45,593 bases of DNA from Hyphomonadaceae bacterium UBA1001 (GTDB lineage: Bacteria; Pseudomonadota; Alphaproteobacteria; Caulobacterales; Aquidulcibacteraceae), in assembly GCA_002291875.1 (NCBI GenBank), contig DBAV01000021.1:1-45593 (forward strand). The letters are read 5' to 3'. Under the pieces are notes generated by a model that was not told where the DNA came from, did not search any database, and saw only the letters and a list, made by a program, of their open reading frames with translations. Position numbers and translations under genes: made by a program. Numbering within the stretch: position 1 is the stretch's first letter; each line of letters opens with the position of its first letter. Positions 18,035 to 25,495 of this stretch are shown here, one piece after another.

Positions 18035-18714
18035 TCCTGCGCACGCGCATCAAGGTGTGCTGCATCGCTTCTCTCGAGGAAGCAGACGCCGCGATTGCTG
18101 CCGGTGCCGATGCCCTGGGCCTGGTGGGCGCGATGCCATCGGGTCCGGGTGCGATCGACGATGCGACCATTGGCGCCATCACCGCCCACGTGCCCCCGCC
18201 GGTTGCAACCGTCCTGCTGACGTCACGGACCACCGCCGCCGACATCAGCGACCATCTGCGTGCAACCCGCCCGGACACGGTCCAGATCGTCAACCACATC
18301 GACCCTGCCGAGCTTGAACGTCTGGCCCGGCTCGAACCTGTGGTCCGCCGCGTTCAGGTGATCCATGTCGAGGGTCCCGAGGCGCTGGACCTGATCCCCG
18401 CCTACAGCCCCTTCGTGGATGTCTTCCTGCTGGATTCGGGACGGCCTGGCGCGGCGATTCCCGAGCTGGGCGGCACGGGGCGGGCCCATGACTGGGCCAT
18501 CAGCGCCGCCTTCGTCGCCGCCAGCCCGCGGCCGGTCTTCCTTGCCGGGGGCCTGACTGCCGCCAACGTGGCCGAAGCCATCAGGACCGTCCGGCCTTTC
18601 GGGGTCGACCTGTGCTCGGGCGTGCGCAGCGAAGGCAGGCTGGATGTCGCCAGGCTGCATGCCTTTGTCGGTGCGATCGCCGATGCCGATCGCGCCCGTC
18701 GCTGGCGAGGCTAA
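18031..18714 (+). CDS. Phosphoribosylanthranilate isomerase-family (TrpF-like) protein
   Basis: This is a 227-residue beta/alpha-barrel protein. It starts MILRTRIKVCCIAS, where TrpF enzymes usually have IKxCG, so the candidate catalytic Cys is kept while the following Gly is Cys. VDVFLLDS provides the expected acidic residue, and GGLTAANVAEAI plus GVDLCSGV match the phosphate-binding end of TrpF. Family role: Amadori rearrangement in tryptophan synthesis. It sits in an operon with coaBC rather than with trpB/trpA, so it may be a paralogue with another substrate. The GTG start is fused to the coaBC stop (GTGA). Confidence 0.75.
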   Translation: MILRTRIKVCCIASLEEADAAIAAGADALGLVGAMPSGPGAIDDATIGAITAHVPPPVATVLLTSRTTAADISDHLRATRPDTVQIVNHIDPAELERLARLEPVVRRVQVIHVEGPEALDLIPAYSPFVDVFLLDSGRPGAAIPELGGTGRAHDWAISAAFVAASPRPVFLAGGLTAANVAEAIRTVRPFGVDLCSGVRSEGRLDVARLHAFVGAIADADRARRWRG

Positions 18715-18721
18715 GCGCGCC

Positions 18722-19177
18722 TCAGAATGTCGGCTCGAGCGTGACCAGCAGGACCACCGCGATGGCGATCAGGAAAGGCACCTCGTTCAGCATCCGCCAG
18801 CGCCTGGACGATCCGGGCCGCTCGCCGGCGGCAAAGCGCCTGCGCGCGCCCGCCAGCATGCCGTGATAGCCGCTGAGGGCCAGCACCAGCACCAGCTTGG
18901 CGACCATCCAGGGCTGCATCGCGGTCTCCCAGCCCCGCGCCCACAGCATGGCAAGCCCCAGCACCCAGGTTGCGATCATCGCCGGGTTCAAGATGACGGC
19001 CATCACGCGCCGTGCACCCTCGGTCATCTTGAGTTCCAGCTCGCCCCCGCGCGCGGCCTCGGCGTGATAGGCGAACAGGCGCGGCAGCATCAAAAGCCCC
19101 GCCATCCATGCGATCACCGCCAGCAGGTGCAGCCCCCGCAGCAGGTCATAGGGGATCGCATGGATCAGGTCCGTCAC
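18722..19177 (-). CDS. hemJ: Protoporphyrinogen IX oxidase HemJ
   Basis: This is a 151-residue membrane protein with about four hydrophobic segments. The first contains the family signature HLLAVIAWMAGLLMLPRLF and a following YH; His17 is the likely haem ligand. A basic stretch and EVPFLIAI lie near the C-terminus. HemJ oxidises protoporphyrinogen IX to protoporphyrin IX and replaces HemG or HemY in most alphaproteobacteria. Its GTG start overlaps the hemH stop (GTGA), so it completes the last two steps of haem synthesis with its neighbour. Seven bases separate its end from the convergent TrpF-like gene. Confidence 0.93.
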   Translation of the reverse strand: MTDLIHAIPYDLLRGLHLLAVIAWMAGLLMLPRLFAYHAEAARGGELELKMTEGARRVMAVILNPAMIATWVLGLAMLWARGWETAMQPWMVAKLVLVLALSGYHGMLAGARRRFAAGERPGSSRRWRMLNEVPFLIAIAVVLLVTLEPTF

Positions 19178-20214
19178 GCCGCAACCGCTTTCTGGGGGCA
19201 CATGCCGAACTGGCCGGGGCAGATGCGCCCGCCCGCCTCGGACATGACCTCGCGGCCGCCACCCACGACGGCCAGTACGCGGTCGGCCAGCGCCTCGATC
19301 CACACCGGCTGGTCGCCCAGGGCCTTTGCGCGCAGATAGAAGGGCAACTTGGCCTCGTCGGCCTTCTCGCGATATTCGATGTCCAGTTCCACCAGTGTCT
19401 CGACATGCTCGGAGACGAAGGCGATGGGCGAGACGATCACCCCGACGCCCTCATGGCCGGCGCGCTCGATCTCGTCCTCGGTGGCCGGACCAATCCATTT
19501 CAGCGGGCCCACCCGCGACTGATAGCAGATCACGGTATCCCACTCGGGTGGCAGCATGGGCCGCACCGCTGCAACCGTCTGCTCGACCTGCCACTGATAG
19601 GGATCGCCCCGATCGACATTGCGCTGGGGCAGGCCGTGTGCCGAGAACAGCACGCGCGGAGCGGCCGGGCTGCCGCCCTCGCGCCAGGCCGACATGATCG
19701 CTTCGGCGTGGGCCCGGGCAAATCCCTTGATGGTCGGATAGCAGCACAGCACCCGCGTGGGTCCCTGCCAGGCCTGTTTCCACGCCTTGACCGACGACCC
19801 GGTCGTGGTGGCCGAGAATTGCGGATAAAGCGGAACCAGCAAGGCCTCGGTGGCTCCCCATTCGCGTGCCGCAGCCGCCGCGTCCTCGGTAAAGGGCTTC
19901 CAGTACCGCATGGCGATGAAGGTACGCACCTCGATGCCCGGGTCCAGCCTTGCCCGCACCGCGCGTTCCAGCGCGTCGGTCTGGCGCTGGGTCTCGGGCA
20001 GCAGCGGTGAGCCACCCCCCATCATCGCATAGTTCTCGCGCGAGCCCGGCGCCCGCCGACGCGAGATCAGGCCCGCCAGCGGTGTGCGCACAATGCCCGG
20101 CAGGGCGATGATCGCGGGGTCGTTGAACAGGTTGAACAGGAAAGGCTGGACCGCATCGGGCCCATCCGGCCCGCCAAGGTTCAGCGCAATCAGGGCGAGG
20201 CGTCTCTGCGTCAT
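19174..20214 (-). CDS. hemH: Ferrochelatase
   Basis: This is a 346-residue class II chelatase that inserts Fe2+ into protoporphyrin IX. Signatures seen: ALNLGGPDG at the N-terminus, VLFSAHGLPQRNVDRGD with the catalytic His, CYQSRVGPLKWIGPAT, and the SPIAFVSEHVETLVELD iron-site segment. The C-terminal tail has two cysteines (ICPGQFGMCP), and there is an internal Cys pair in VLCCYPT. Some alphaproteobacterial ferrochelatases bind a [2Fe-2S] cluster with Cys in these areas, so a cluster is possible. The ATG at 20214 fits the family; a longer upstream frame runs back into hemE DNA. Confidence 0.96.
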   Translation of the reverse strand: MTQRRLALIALNLGGPDGPDAVQPFLFNLFNDPAIIALPGIVRTPLAGLISRRRAPGSRENYAMMGGGSPLLPETQRQTDALERAVRARLDPGIEVRTFIAMRYWKPFTEDAAAAAREWGATEALLVPLYPQFSATTTGSSVKAWKQAWQGPTRVLCCYPTIKGFARAHAEAIMSAWREGGSPAAPRVLFSAHGLPQRNVDRGDPYQWQVEQTVAAVRPMLPPEWDTVICYQSRVGPLKWIGPATEDEIERAGHEGVGVIVSPIAFVSEHVETLVELDIEYREKADEAKLPFYLRAKALGDQPVWIEALADRVLAVVGGGREVMSEAGGRICPGQFGMCPQKAVAA

Positions 20215-20233
20215 GTGTGGTCCCGTGATCGCC

Positions 20234-21286
20234 TCAGGCCGCACCTTGCCGCACCAGCCGGACGAGTTCGGCCATGTGCGCGGGGTCGGCGTCGGGCGTG
20301 ATGCCATGTCCAAGGTTGACGACATGGGGCACACCCCGGGTCGCGGCGAGGGTGCGCGACACGGCGTCCCGCAGCGCCTGCCCGCCCACCACCATCACCT
20401 GCGGGTCGATATTGCCCTGCGTCGCCAGCGCCCGTCCGTCCGCGCGCGGGCCGGCAAGGTCGCGTGCACGGCCCAGATCGGTCGCGGTGTCGATCCCGAT
20501 TGCGTCCACACCCGTTTCGGCCGCGAACCCCTCGAGGTTCAGCCCTGCCCCCCGCGGGAAGGCGATGACGGGTGTCATCACGCCGCGTGCGCGCAGACCC
20601 GCCACGATGCGGGCGATGGGGGCGACCACCATCTGCCGGAACACTGCCGGAGGCAGCCCTTCGGCCCAGCTCTCGAAGATCTGCAGCGCCGCGGCGCCAG
20701 CAGCGACCTTGGCCGCCAGGTGCACGACCGAGGCCTCGACCAGGATGTCCAGCAGGCCCTGCATCGCCTCGGGATTCCGGTAGGCCCAGGCGCGCGCCGG
20801 CGCCCTGTCCCCGCCGCGGCCCTGGATCATATAGGTGGCGACCGTCCATGGCGCGCCGCAAAATCCGATCAGGGGAACCTGGGGCGGCAGGGCGGCCCGG
20901 GTCGTCGAGACGGCCTCGTAAACCGGCGCCAGGAAGTCACGCATGGAATCCGGGTGGCCCAGCCGCGCGACCTCGGCGGGCGTGATGGGCTCGAGGACAG
21001 GGCCTTCGCCCTCCTTGAACTCGACCTTGCGACCCAGCCCGTGCGGCACCACCAGGATGTCGGAAAAGATGATCGACGCATCCAGTCCGAACCGCCGGAT
21101 CGGCTGGAGCGTCACTTCGGTCGCCAGTGCCGGCGTATAGCAGAAGTGCAGGAAATCGCGCGCCTGGGCCCTGACCGCCCGATACTCGGGCAGATAGCGC
21201 CCCGCCTGTCGCATCACCCAGACAGGCGGTGGGCTGACCACCTCGCCGGCCAGCACGCGCAGGAAACCACTGTCCACCGAATCCAT
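20234..21286 (-). CDS. hemE: Uroporphyrinogen decarboxylase
   Basis: This is a 350-residue protein with the HemE signatures PPVWVMRQAGRYLPEYR near residues 20-36, FSDILVVPHGLG, GFCGAPWTVATYMIQG and NLGHGITPDADP. It decarboxylates the four acetate side chains of uroporphyrinogen III to give coproporphyrinogen III. The ATG at 21286 was chosen because the family N-terminus lies about 20 residues ahead of the RQAGRY motif; longer frames extend into the candidate origin. It heads hemE-hemH-hemJ and diverges from ppsR across a 501-bp gene-free region, the same flanking pair that borders the Caulobacter chromosomal origin. Confidence 0.97.
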   Translation of the reverse strand: MDSVDSGFLRVLAGEVVSPPPVWVMRQAGRYLPEYRAVRAQARDFLHFCYTPALATEVTLQPIRRFGLDASIIFSDILVVPHGLGRKVEFKEGEGPVLEPITPAEVARLGHPDSMRDFLAPVYEAVSTTRAALPPQVPLIGFCGAPWTVATYMIQGRGGDRAPARAWAYRNPEAMQGLLDILVEASVVHLAAKVAAGAAALQIFESWAEGLPPAVFRQMVVAPIARIVAGLRARGVMTPVIAFPRGAGLNLEGFAAETGVDAIGIDTATDLGRARDLAGPRADGRALATQGNIDPQVMVVGGQALRDAVSRTLAATRGVPHVVNLGHGITPDADPAHMAELVRLVRQGAA

Positions 21287-21300
21287 CAGAAAGGGTCTTT

Positions 21301-21313
21301 CAATTTTTTGATG
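21301..21313 (-). promoter_or_regulatory. IHF-like site at the hemE edge of the candidate origin
   Basis: Read on the minus strand this is CATCAAAAAATTG. It matches eight of the nine fixed positions of the IHF consensus WATCAANNNNTTR, the first base being the mismatch. It is also the most AT-rich stretch of the region, 15 bp upstream of hemE, and could serve the origin or the hemE promoter. Confidence 0.45.
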
Positions 21314-21501
21314 GGAGTCTGTGGAGTCTGAATCTGGCGTGTGGACGGTGCGCACAGCGCGGATTCTCCGCCCCTGATCCGCCCGCTGTCCACAGCCCAC
21401 CCGATCGCGACCGCTCGATTCCCCTTGCAGCACCGACGCCCTAGCCCACACTCCACAAATCGTCCACGAGAGAGGCGGAATGGTCCACAGGGGCAGGAGC
21501 G

Positions 21502-21510
21502 TGCGGATAA
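21502..21510 (-). promoter_or_regulatory. Best DnaA box of the candidate origin
   Basis: TGCGGATAA differs from TGTGGATAA (complement of TTATCCACA) at one base. It is the closest match among about ten box-like motifs between hemE and ppsR. Confidence 0.55.
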
Positions 21511-21593
21511 CGCGGTTGAGAATCCGGCAGGCAATGCACCGTTGCGCCGTGGGCGAATGTACTCCCCGCAGCCGCACGGGATTCTCCACGAAG

Positions 21594-21608
21594 TTAAGGA
21601 AGGGTTAC
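21594..21608 (+). promoter_or_regulatory. CtrA-like binding site in the candidate origin
   Basis: TTAAGGAAGGGTTAC reads TTAA-N7-TTAC, one mismatch from the CtrA consensus TTAA-N7-TTAA. TTAA is rare in this GC-rich sequence. The site lies between DnaA-like motifs at 21582 and 21627, as expected if CtrA represses initiation here as at the Caulobacter origin. Confidence 0.5.
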
Positions 21609-21787
21609 CGGGTGCGTGACCACCACCTTTCCACAAGCGTCCCTGGCCAAGCCGATATGCCGCATCCTTGTTGGGGCCGGTGGATGACCCCCGCAGTTCC
21701 GGGGCATTCTTCGCCCGTTCACGAAGCAGGCGGCCGCAAGGCTGACCATGGGGGCACGGTGCGCGCGCAGGGCGCTGGTGCGCGGCC

Positions 21788-22618
21788 ATGAGCGCCAAGC
21801 GGAGCGTCGGCATCCACTTTCACGTCCATCTGGTCTCGGATTCCACCGGCGAGACCCTGAACGGTGTGCTGCGCGCGGCGTGTGCCCAGTTCGACGGGGT
21901 CATCCCGCTCGAGCACAGCTATTATCTCGTGCGATCCTCGCGCCAGATCGACCGGGTGGTGCGTGAGGTCGAGGCGCTGCCGGGCATCGTGCTGTTCACC
22001 ATCTCGTCGCACGAGCTGCGCACCGAACTGGAAACACGCTGCCGCGCGATCGGGGTGCCCACCATCGCGGTGCTCGATCTGGTTCTGGATGGCATGAGCC
22101 GATATCTGGGGCTGCAGCTGACAGAACGCGCCGGGCGTCCGATGGACCAGGACTATTTCCGCCGCATCGACGCGCTGAACTTTGCAATGTCGCACGATGA
22201 CGGCCAGGCGACCGAAAGCCTCGAGGACGCCGATGTGGTGCTGACCGGGGTCAGCCGCACCTCCAAGACGCCGACCTGCATCTATCTGGCCAATCGCGGC
22301 GTGCGCGCTGCGAATGTTCCGCTGGTTCCGGGCGTGCCGCCCCCCCGGGGGCTTCTCGAGGCACGGCGACCCCTGGTGGTGGGCCTGCGGATCAGCCCCG
22401 AGCGGTTGGTCCAGATCCGCCGCAACCGCCTGCTCAGCCTGAAGGAATCGCGGGAAACCGACTATATCGACGAAGAAGCCGTGCGGGCCGAGATCATCGA
22501 GGCGAACCGCCTGTTCGAGCGGCACGCCTGGCCGGTGATCGACGTCTCGCGCCGGTCGATCGAGGAAACCGCGGCCGCCGTGCTGAACCTGATGGGAGAT
22601 CGTCACCGTGGCGCATGA
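21788..22618 (+). CDS. ppsR: Pyruvate,phosphate dikinase/PEP synthase regulatory protein (PPSR family)
   Basis: This is a 276-residue DUF299 protein. The N-terminus HLVSDSTGETLNGVLRAAC and the P-loop GVSRTSKTPTCIYLA near residues 154-168 identify the family, as does RRSIEETAAAVL at the C-terminus. These bifunctional enzymes use ADP to phosphorylate a Thr of pyruvate,phosphate dikinase or PEP synthase and a separate activity to remove the phosphate, so they tune gluconeogenic flux. Which target it controls cannot be told here. It starts the ppsR-maf-aroE-coaE-dnaQ run and borders the candidate origin. Its end overlaps maf by 11 bases. Confidence 0.95.
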   Translation: MSAKRSVGIHFHVHLVSDSTGETLNGVLRAACAQFDGVIPLEHSYYLVRSSRQIDRVVREVEALPGIVLFTISSHELRTELETRCRAIGVPTIAVLDLVLDGMSRYLGLQLTERAGRPMDQDYFRRIDALNFAMSHDDGQATESLEDADVVLTGVSRTSKTPTCIYLANRGVRAANVPLVPGVPPPRGLLEARRPLVVGLRISPERLVQIRRNRLLSLKESRETDYIDEEAVRAEIIEANRLFERHAWPVIDVSRRSIEETAAAVLNLMGDRHRGA

Positions 22619-23261
22619 CACCGCAGCACCTGCCACACGGCCCCTCGTCGCGGCAGCTGTGGATGCCGACCGCCAGATCGTCCTTGCTTCGGGCAGCCGC
22701 ACCCGCGCCGCGATGCTGGAGGCTGCGGGGGTGGCGTTCACCGTCGTGCGTCCCCCTGTCGATGAGGAGGCAATCAAGCAGGGCCTTCGCGCCGAGGGCC
22801 TGACACCACGCCAGCAGGTCGATGCCCTCGCCGAGGTCAAGGCGGTGCGCGTATCGGCGCGCACGCGCGGTTTCGTGATCGGCGCCGACCAGATGCTGGT
22901 GCTGGGGGACCGCGTCTTCGACAAACCCCCTGATCGCGCCGCCGCGCTGGATACGCTGAGGGCGCTGCGCGGGCGATCGCACGAATTGCTGACTGCCCAG
23001 GTGATTGCCAAGGATGGGGCGCCGATCTGGCGGATGGTGGTGCCCGCGCGCCTGACGGTCCGCGACTTCTCGGATGACTTTGCAGCGGCCTATCTGGACG
23101 CGCTGGGCGAGCGGGCACTGGACAGTGTTGGCGCCTATCAGATCGAGGGTCTGGGCGCGCACCTGTTCTCGCGGATCGATGGCGACGTGTTCACCATCCA
23201 AGGCCTGTCACTGCTCGCGGTGCTGGATTTTCTGCGCCAGCACGCCGTGGTGCCGCGTTGA
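22608..23261 (+). CDS. maf: Maf-family nucleotide pyrophosphatase
   Basis: This is a 217-residue Maf/Ham1-fold protein. The signature LASGSRTRAAMLEAAGV, the catalytic IGADQMLVLGDRVFDKP and SVGAYQIEGLG follow in order. Family members hydrolyse non-canonical or regular NTPs (dTTP, UTP or modified bases) and some affect septation; the exact specificity is not readable here. The GTG at 22608 is preceded by GGGAGA at good spacing and lies inside the ppsR tail. The N-terminus is about 20 residues longer than usual. Its stop overlaps the aroE TTG. Confidence 0.92.
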   Translation: MAHDTAAPATRPLVAAAVDADRQIVLASGSRTRAAMLEAAGVAFTVVRPPVDEEAIKQGLRAEGLTPRQQVDALAEVKAVRVSARTRGFVIGADQMLVLGDRVFDKPPDRAAALDTLRALRGRSHELLTAQVIAKDGAPIWRMVVPARLTVRDFSDDFAAAYLDALGERALDSVGAYQIEGLGAHLFSRIDGDVFTIQGLSLLAVLDFLRQHAVVPR

Positions 23262-24142
23262 GGCGGCCCCCGCCGGACGACGAAGGCGGGGCGCGCGAGC
23301 GCGACTATGCCGTCATCGGCGATCCGGTCGCGCACTCGCTGTCGCCGGTGATCCAGCAGGGCTGGCTGGACGATCATGGCATCGCTGCGCGCTATGACCG
23401 CGTCCGTCTGGTCGGTGCGGACCCGGTCCTTGACCTGGATGAGCTGTCGCGCCGGTTTGCCGGGCTCAACGTGACGCTGCCCCACAAGGAGGCCGCGCTG
23501 GCGTGCGCCCGCGAGGCCAGCGATGCGGCACGCGCAATCGGTGCCGCCAACACCCTGGTGCCGTTTGCCGGTGGCGGCTGGCGTGCCGAGAACACCGACG
23601 CACCCGGTTTTCTTGCGGCGCTGATGGCCGAGGCGGGTGACCTTCTGCCGCAAACAGGCGGTCGAGCCGTGGTGGCCGGCGCCGGGGGAAGCGCGCGGGC
23701 CATCGTCTGGGCCCTCGCGAACCACGGATTTGCCGATGTGGCGGTGGTGAACCGCACGGTGGCCCGTGCACGGACCATGGTCGGCGGCCTGGGCGTGGGG
23801 CGTGTTCTCGATGGCGTCGACCCGGCGCGCGAGGCCCTGGGCGATGCCGACCTGTTCGTGAACACCACCAGCGTCGGGATGGGCGGCGATGGCGGCGTGA
23901 TCATCGGCGTCGACGCCCTGCCAGCGTCCGCAGTGGTTGCCGATATTGTCTATGTGCCGTTGGAAACCCCGCTTCTGGCGGCGGCGCGGGCCCGGGGGCT
24001 GGTCGGCGTGGATGGCCTTGGCATGCTGGTGCATCAGGCGGCCCTTGCCTTCGAACTCTGGCATGGCGTTCGGCCCGATCCCGCGATTGGCCGTGCGCGG
24101 GCGCTGGAGGCCCTGGCTCTGCGGGCGCGCGCACCGTGCTGA
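23258..24142 (+). CDS. aroE: Shikimate dehydrogenase
   Basis: This is a 294-residue protein. GDPVAHSLSPVIQ binds shikimate, NVTLPHKEAAL has the catalytic Lys, ENTDAPGF the paired Asp, GAGGSARAIVWAL the NADP Rossmann loop, and GMLVHQAALAFELW the C-terminal Gln. It reduces 3-dehydroshikimate in aromatic amino acid synthesis. No ATG precedes the first conserved strand, so the TTG at 23258, overlapping the maf stop (TTGA), is the most likely start. It overlaps coaE by seven bases. Confidence 0.95.
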   Translation: MRRPPPDDEGGARERDYAVIGDPVAHSLSPVIQQGWLDDHGIAARYDRVRLVGADPVLDLDELSRRFAGLNVTLPHKEAALACAREASDAARAIGAANTLVPFAGGGWRAENTDAPGFLAALMAEAGDLLPQTGGRAVVAGAGGSARAIVWALANHGFADVAVVNRTVARARTMVGGLGVGRVLDGVDPAREALGDADLFVNTTSVGMGGDGGVIIGVDALPASAVVADIVYVPLETPLLAAARARGLVGVDGLGMLVHQAALAFELWHGVRPDPAIGRARALEALALRARAPC

Positions 24143-24759
24143 TCCTGGGGCTGACCGGTTCGATCGGCATGGGCAAGAGCACCACCGCCGCGCTGTTTCG
24201 CGAAGCCGGCGTGCCCGTGTACGATGCCGATGCGGCGGCCCACGCGCTGTATGCACGGGGCGGCGCCGCTGTCGCACCGCTGGCTGCGGCCTTTCCCGGC
24301 GTGGTGATTGACGGCGCCGTGGACCGCGAAAGGCTGTCGGCTTTGGTGCTGGGCAATGCCGAGGCGATGGCGCGCCTCGAGGCCATCGTGCACCCGCTGG
24401 TCGGCCAGGCGCAGGCCGATTTCCTGGCGACCGAGCGCGCGAGGGGCACTCCCATCGTGGTTCTGGACATCCCCCTGCTGTTCGAGCGCGGCGGAGCAGC
24501 GCGGGTCGATTCCATCGTGGTGGTCAGCGCGCCGCCCGAGGTTCAGAGGGCGCGGGTGCTGGCGCGGGCCGGCATGACACCTGAAAAGCTGGACGCCATC
24601 CTGGCGCGACAGATGCCCGACGCCGACAAGCGCGCCCGCGCCGACTTCGTGATCGAAACGGGGAACGGCATCGAGGCTGCGCGTTCCCAGGTGCATCAGG
24701 TGCTGGACGCCCTCACCACATCGAGTCAAGGCTCGGGACATGGCGGACGCGAATCGTGA
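24136..24759 (+). CDS. coaE: Dephospho-CoA kinase
   Basis: This is a 207-residue P-loop kinase for the last step of coenzyme A synthesis. Seen: LTGSIGMGKST (Walker A, about residues 7-17), VYDADAAAHALY (substrate Asp), and DIPLLFE of the CoA-binding lid region. It starts with GTG within the end of aroE and runs 20 bases into dnaQ. Together with coaBC this window encodes two CoA-pathway proteins on either side of the candidate origin. Confidence 0.96.
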   Translation: MLILGLTGSIGMGKSTTAALFREAGVPVYDADAAAHALYARGGAAVAPLAAAFPGVVIDGAVDRERLSALVLGNAEAMARLEAIVHPLVGQAQADFLATERARGTPIVVLDIPLLFERGGAARVDSIVVVSAPPEVQRARVLARAGMTPEKLDAILARQMPDADKRARADFVIETGNGIEAARSQVHQVLDALTTSSQGSGHGGRES

Positions 24760-25447
24760 AATCGTTTTCGACACCGAAACCACCGGCATCAGGACGTCCG
24801 AGGGCCACCGCCTGATCGAAGTGGGCTGTGTCGAGCTGGTGAACATGCTGCCGACGGGCCGCGTGTTCCACGCCTACATCAACCCCGAGCGAGACGTGCC
24901 CGAAAACGCGACGCGCGTGCACGGCATTCGCCTGGCCGACCTGATCGACAAGCCGCCCTTTCGGGATCCGGCGATCTGCGACCGCCTGCTGGCCTTCATC
25001 GGTGACAGCCCGCTGGTCGCGCACAATGCGGCCTTCGACCGTGAACACCTGAATGCCGAATTCGCGCGCATCGGGCATCCGGGGATCCCCGCCGAACGCT
25101 GGATCGACAGCCTGGAGCTGGCGCGCAAGCGGTTTCCCGGCGCGGCGAACAACCTCGATGCGCTGTGCAAGCGCTTTCGCATCGACCTCTCCGAGCGCAC
25201 GGTCCATGGCGCCCTGCTGGATGCGCGCCTGCTGGCAGAGGTCTATCTCGAGCTGAGGGGTGGTCGGACCCGCATGCTGGAACTCGAGAGCGAGGACGCC
25301 GAAGGGGCACGGGCGCGCCGTACGCCCCTGCCGCCCCGCCCGCGACCACGCCCTCCTCTGCTGTCCGACGCCGAGCGGGCCGCCCATGCAGCCTTCGTCG
25401 CCGAAATGGGCGACAAGGCATTGTGGCACAAGATCAGCGGCCACTGA
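24740..25447 (+). CDS. dnaQ: DNA polymerase III epsilon subunit (proofreading exonuclease)
   Basis: This is a 235-residue DEDDh exonuclease. The three motifs are FDTETTGI near the N-terminus, VAHNAAFDREHLN in the middle and VHGALLDARLLAEVY, containing the conserved His and Asp. A Pro/Arg-rich linker (PLPPRPRPRPP) precedes a short C-terminal tail that usually binds the alpha subunit. It edits replication errors in the core polymerase. The ATG at 24740 lies inside coaE. In many alphaproteobacteria secB follows dnaQ; here the next gene is a convergent oxidoreductase. Confidence 0.95.
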   Translation: MADANREIVFDTETTGIRTSEGHRLIEVGCVELVNMLPTGRVFHAYINPERDVPENATRVHGIRLADLIDKPPFRDPAICDRLLAFIGDSPLVAHNAAFDREHLNAEFARIGHPGIPAERWIDSLELARKRFPGAANNLDALCKRFRIDLSERTVHGALLDARLLAEVYLELRGGRTRMLELESEDAEGARARRTPLPPRPRPRPPLLSDAERAAHAAFVAEMGDKALWHKISGH

Positions 25448-25495
25448 AAAAGCCTTGCGCGCAAAGGGCGTTCCGGCCGCAATCGCTGACCGTCC

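Larger units (their letters stand above)
21287..21787. other. Candidate chromosomal origin of replication (oriC)
   Basis: This 501-bp region has no credible gene. Reading for DnaA boxes (TTATCCACA or complement) gives TGTGGAGTC 21320, TGTGGACGG 21340, CTGTCCACA 21386, CACTCCACA 21449, TCGTCCACG 21460, TGGTCCACA 21481, TGCGGATAA 21502 (one mismatch), TTCTCCACG 21582, CTTTCCACA 21627 and GGTGGATGA 21679. That is about ten degenerate boxes in 370 bp. A T-tract with an IHF-like site lies at the hemE edge and a CtrA-like site at 21594. In Caulobacter and Rickettsia the origin lies between hemE and the ppsR homologue (RP001), exactly this interval. Weak, non-consensus boxes are also typical of the Caulobacter origin. 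Origin activity is inference. Confidence 0.8.

Noticed and set aside
21341..21781. Short plus-strand open frames inside the hemE-ppsR interval
   Set aside because: They lack ribosome-binding sites and conserved sequence, and the interval is better explained as an origin or regulatory region.
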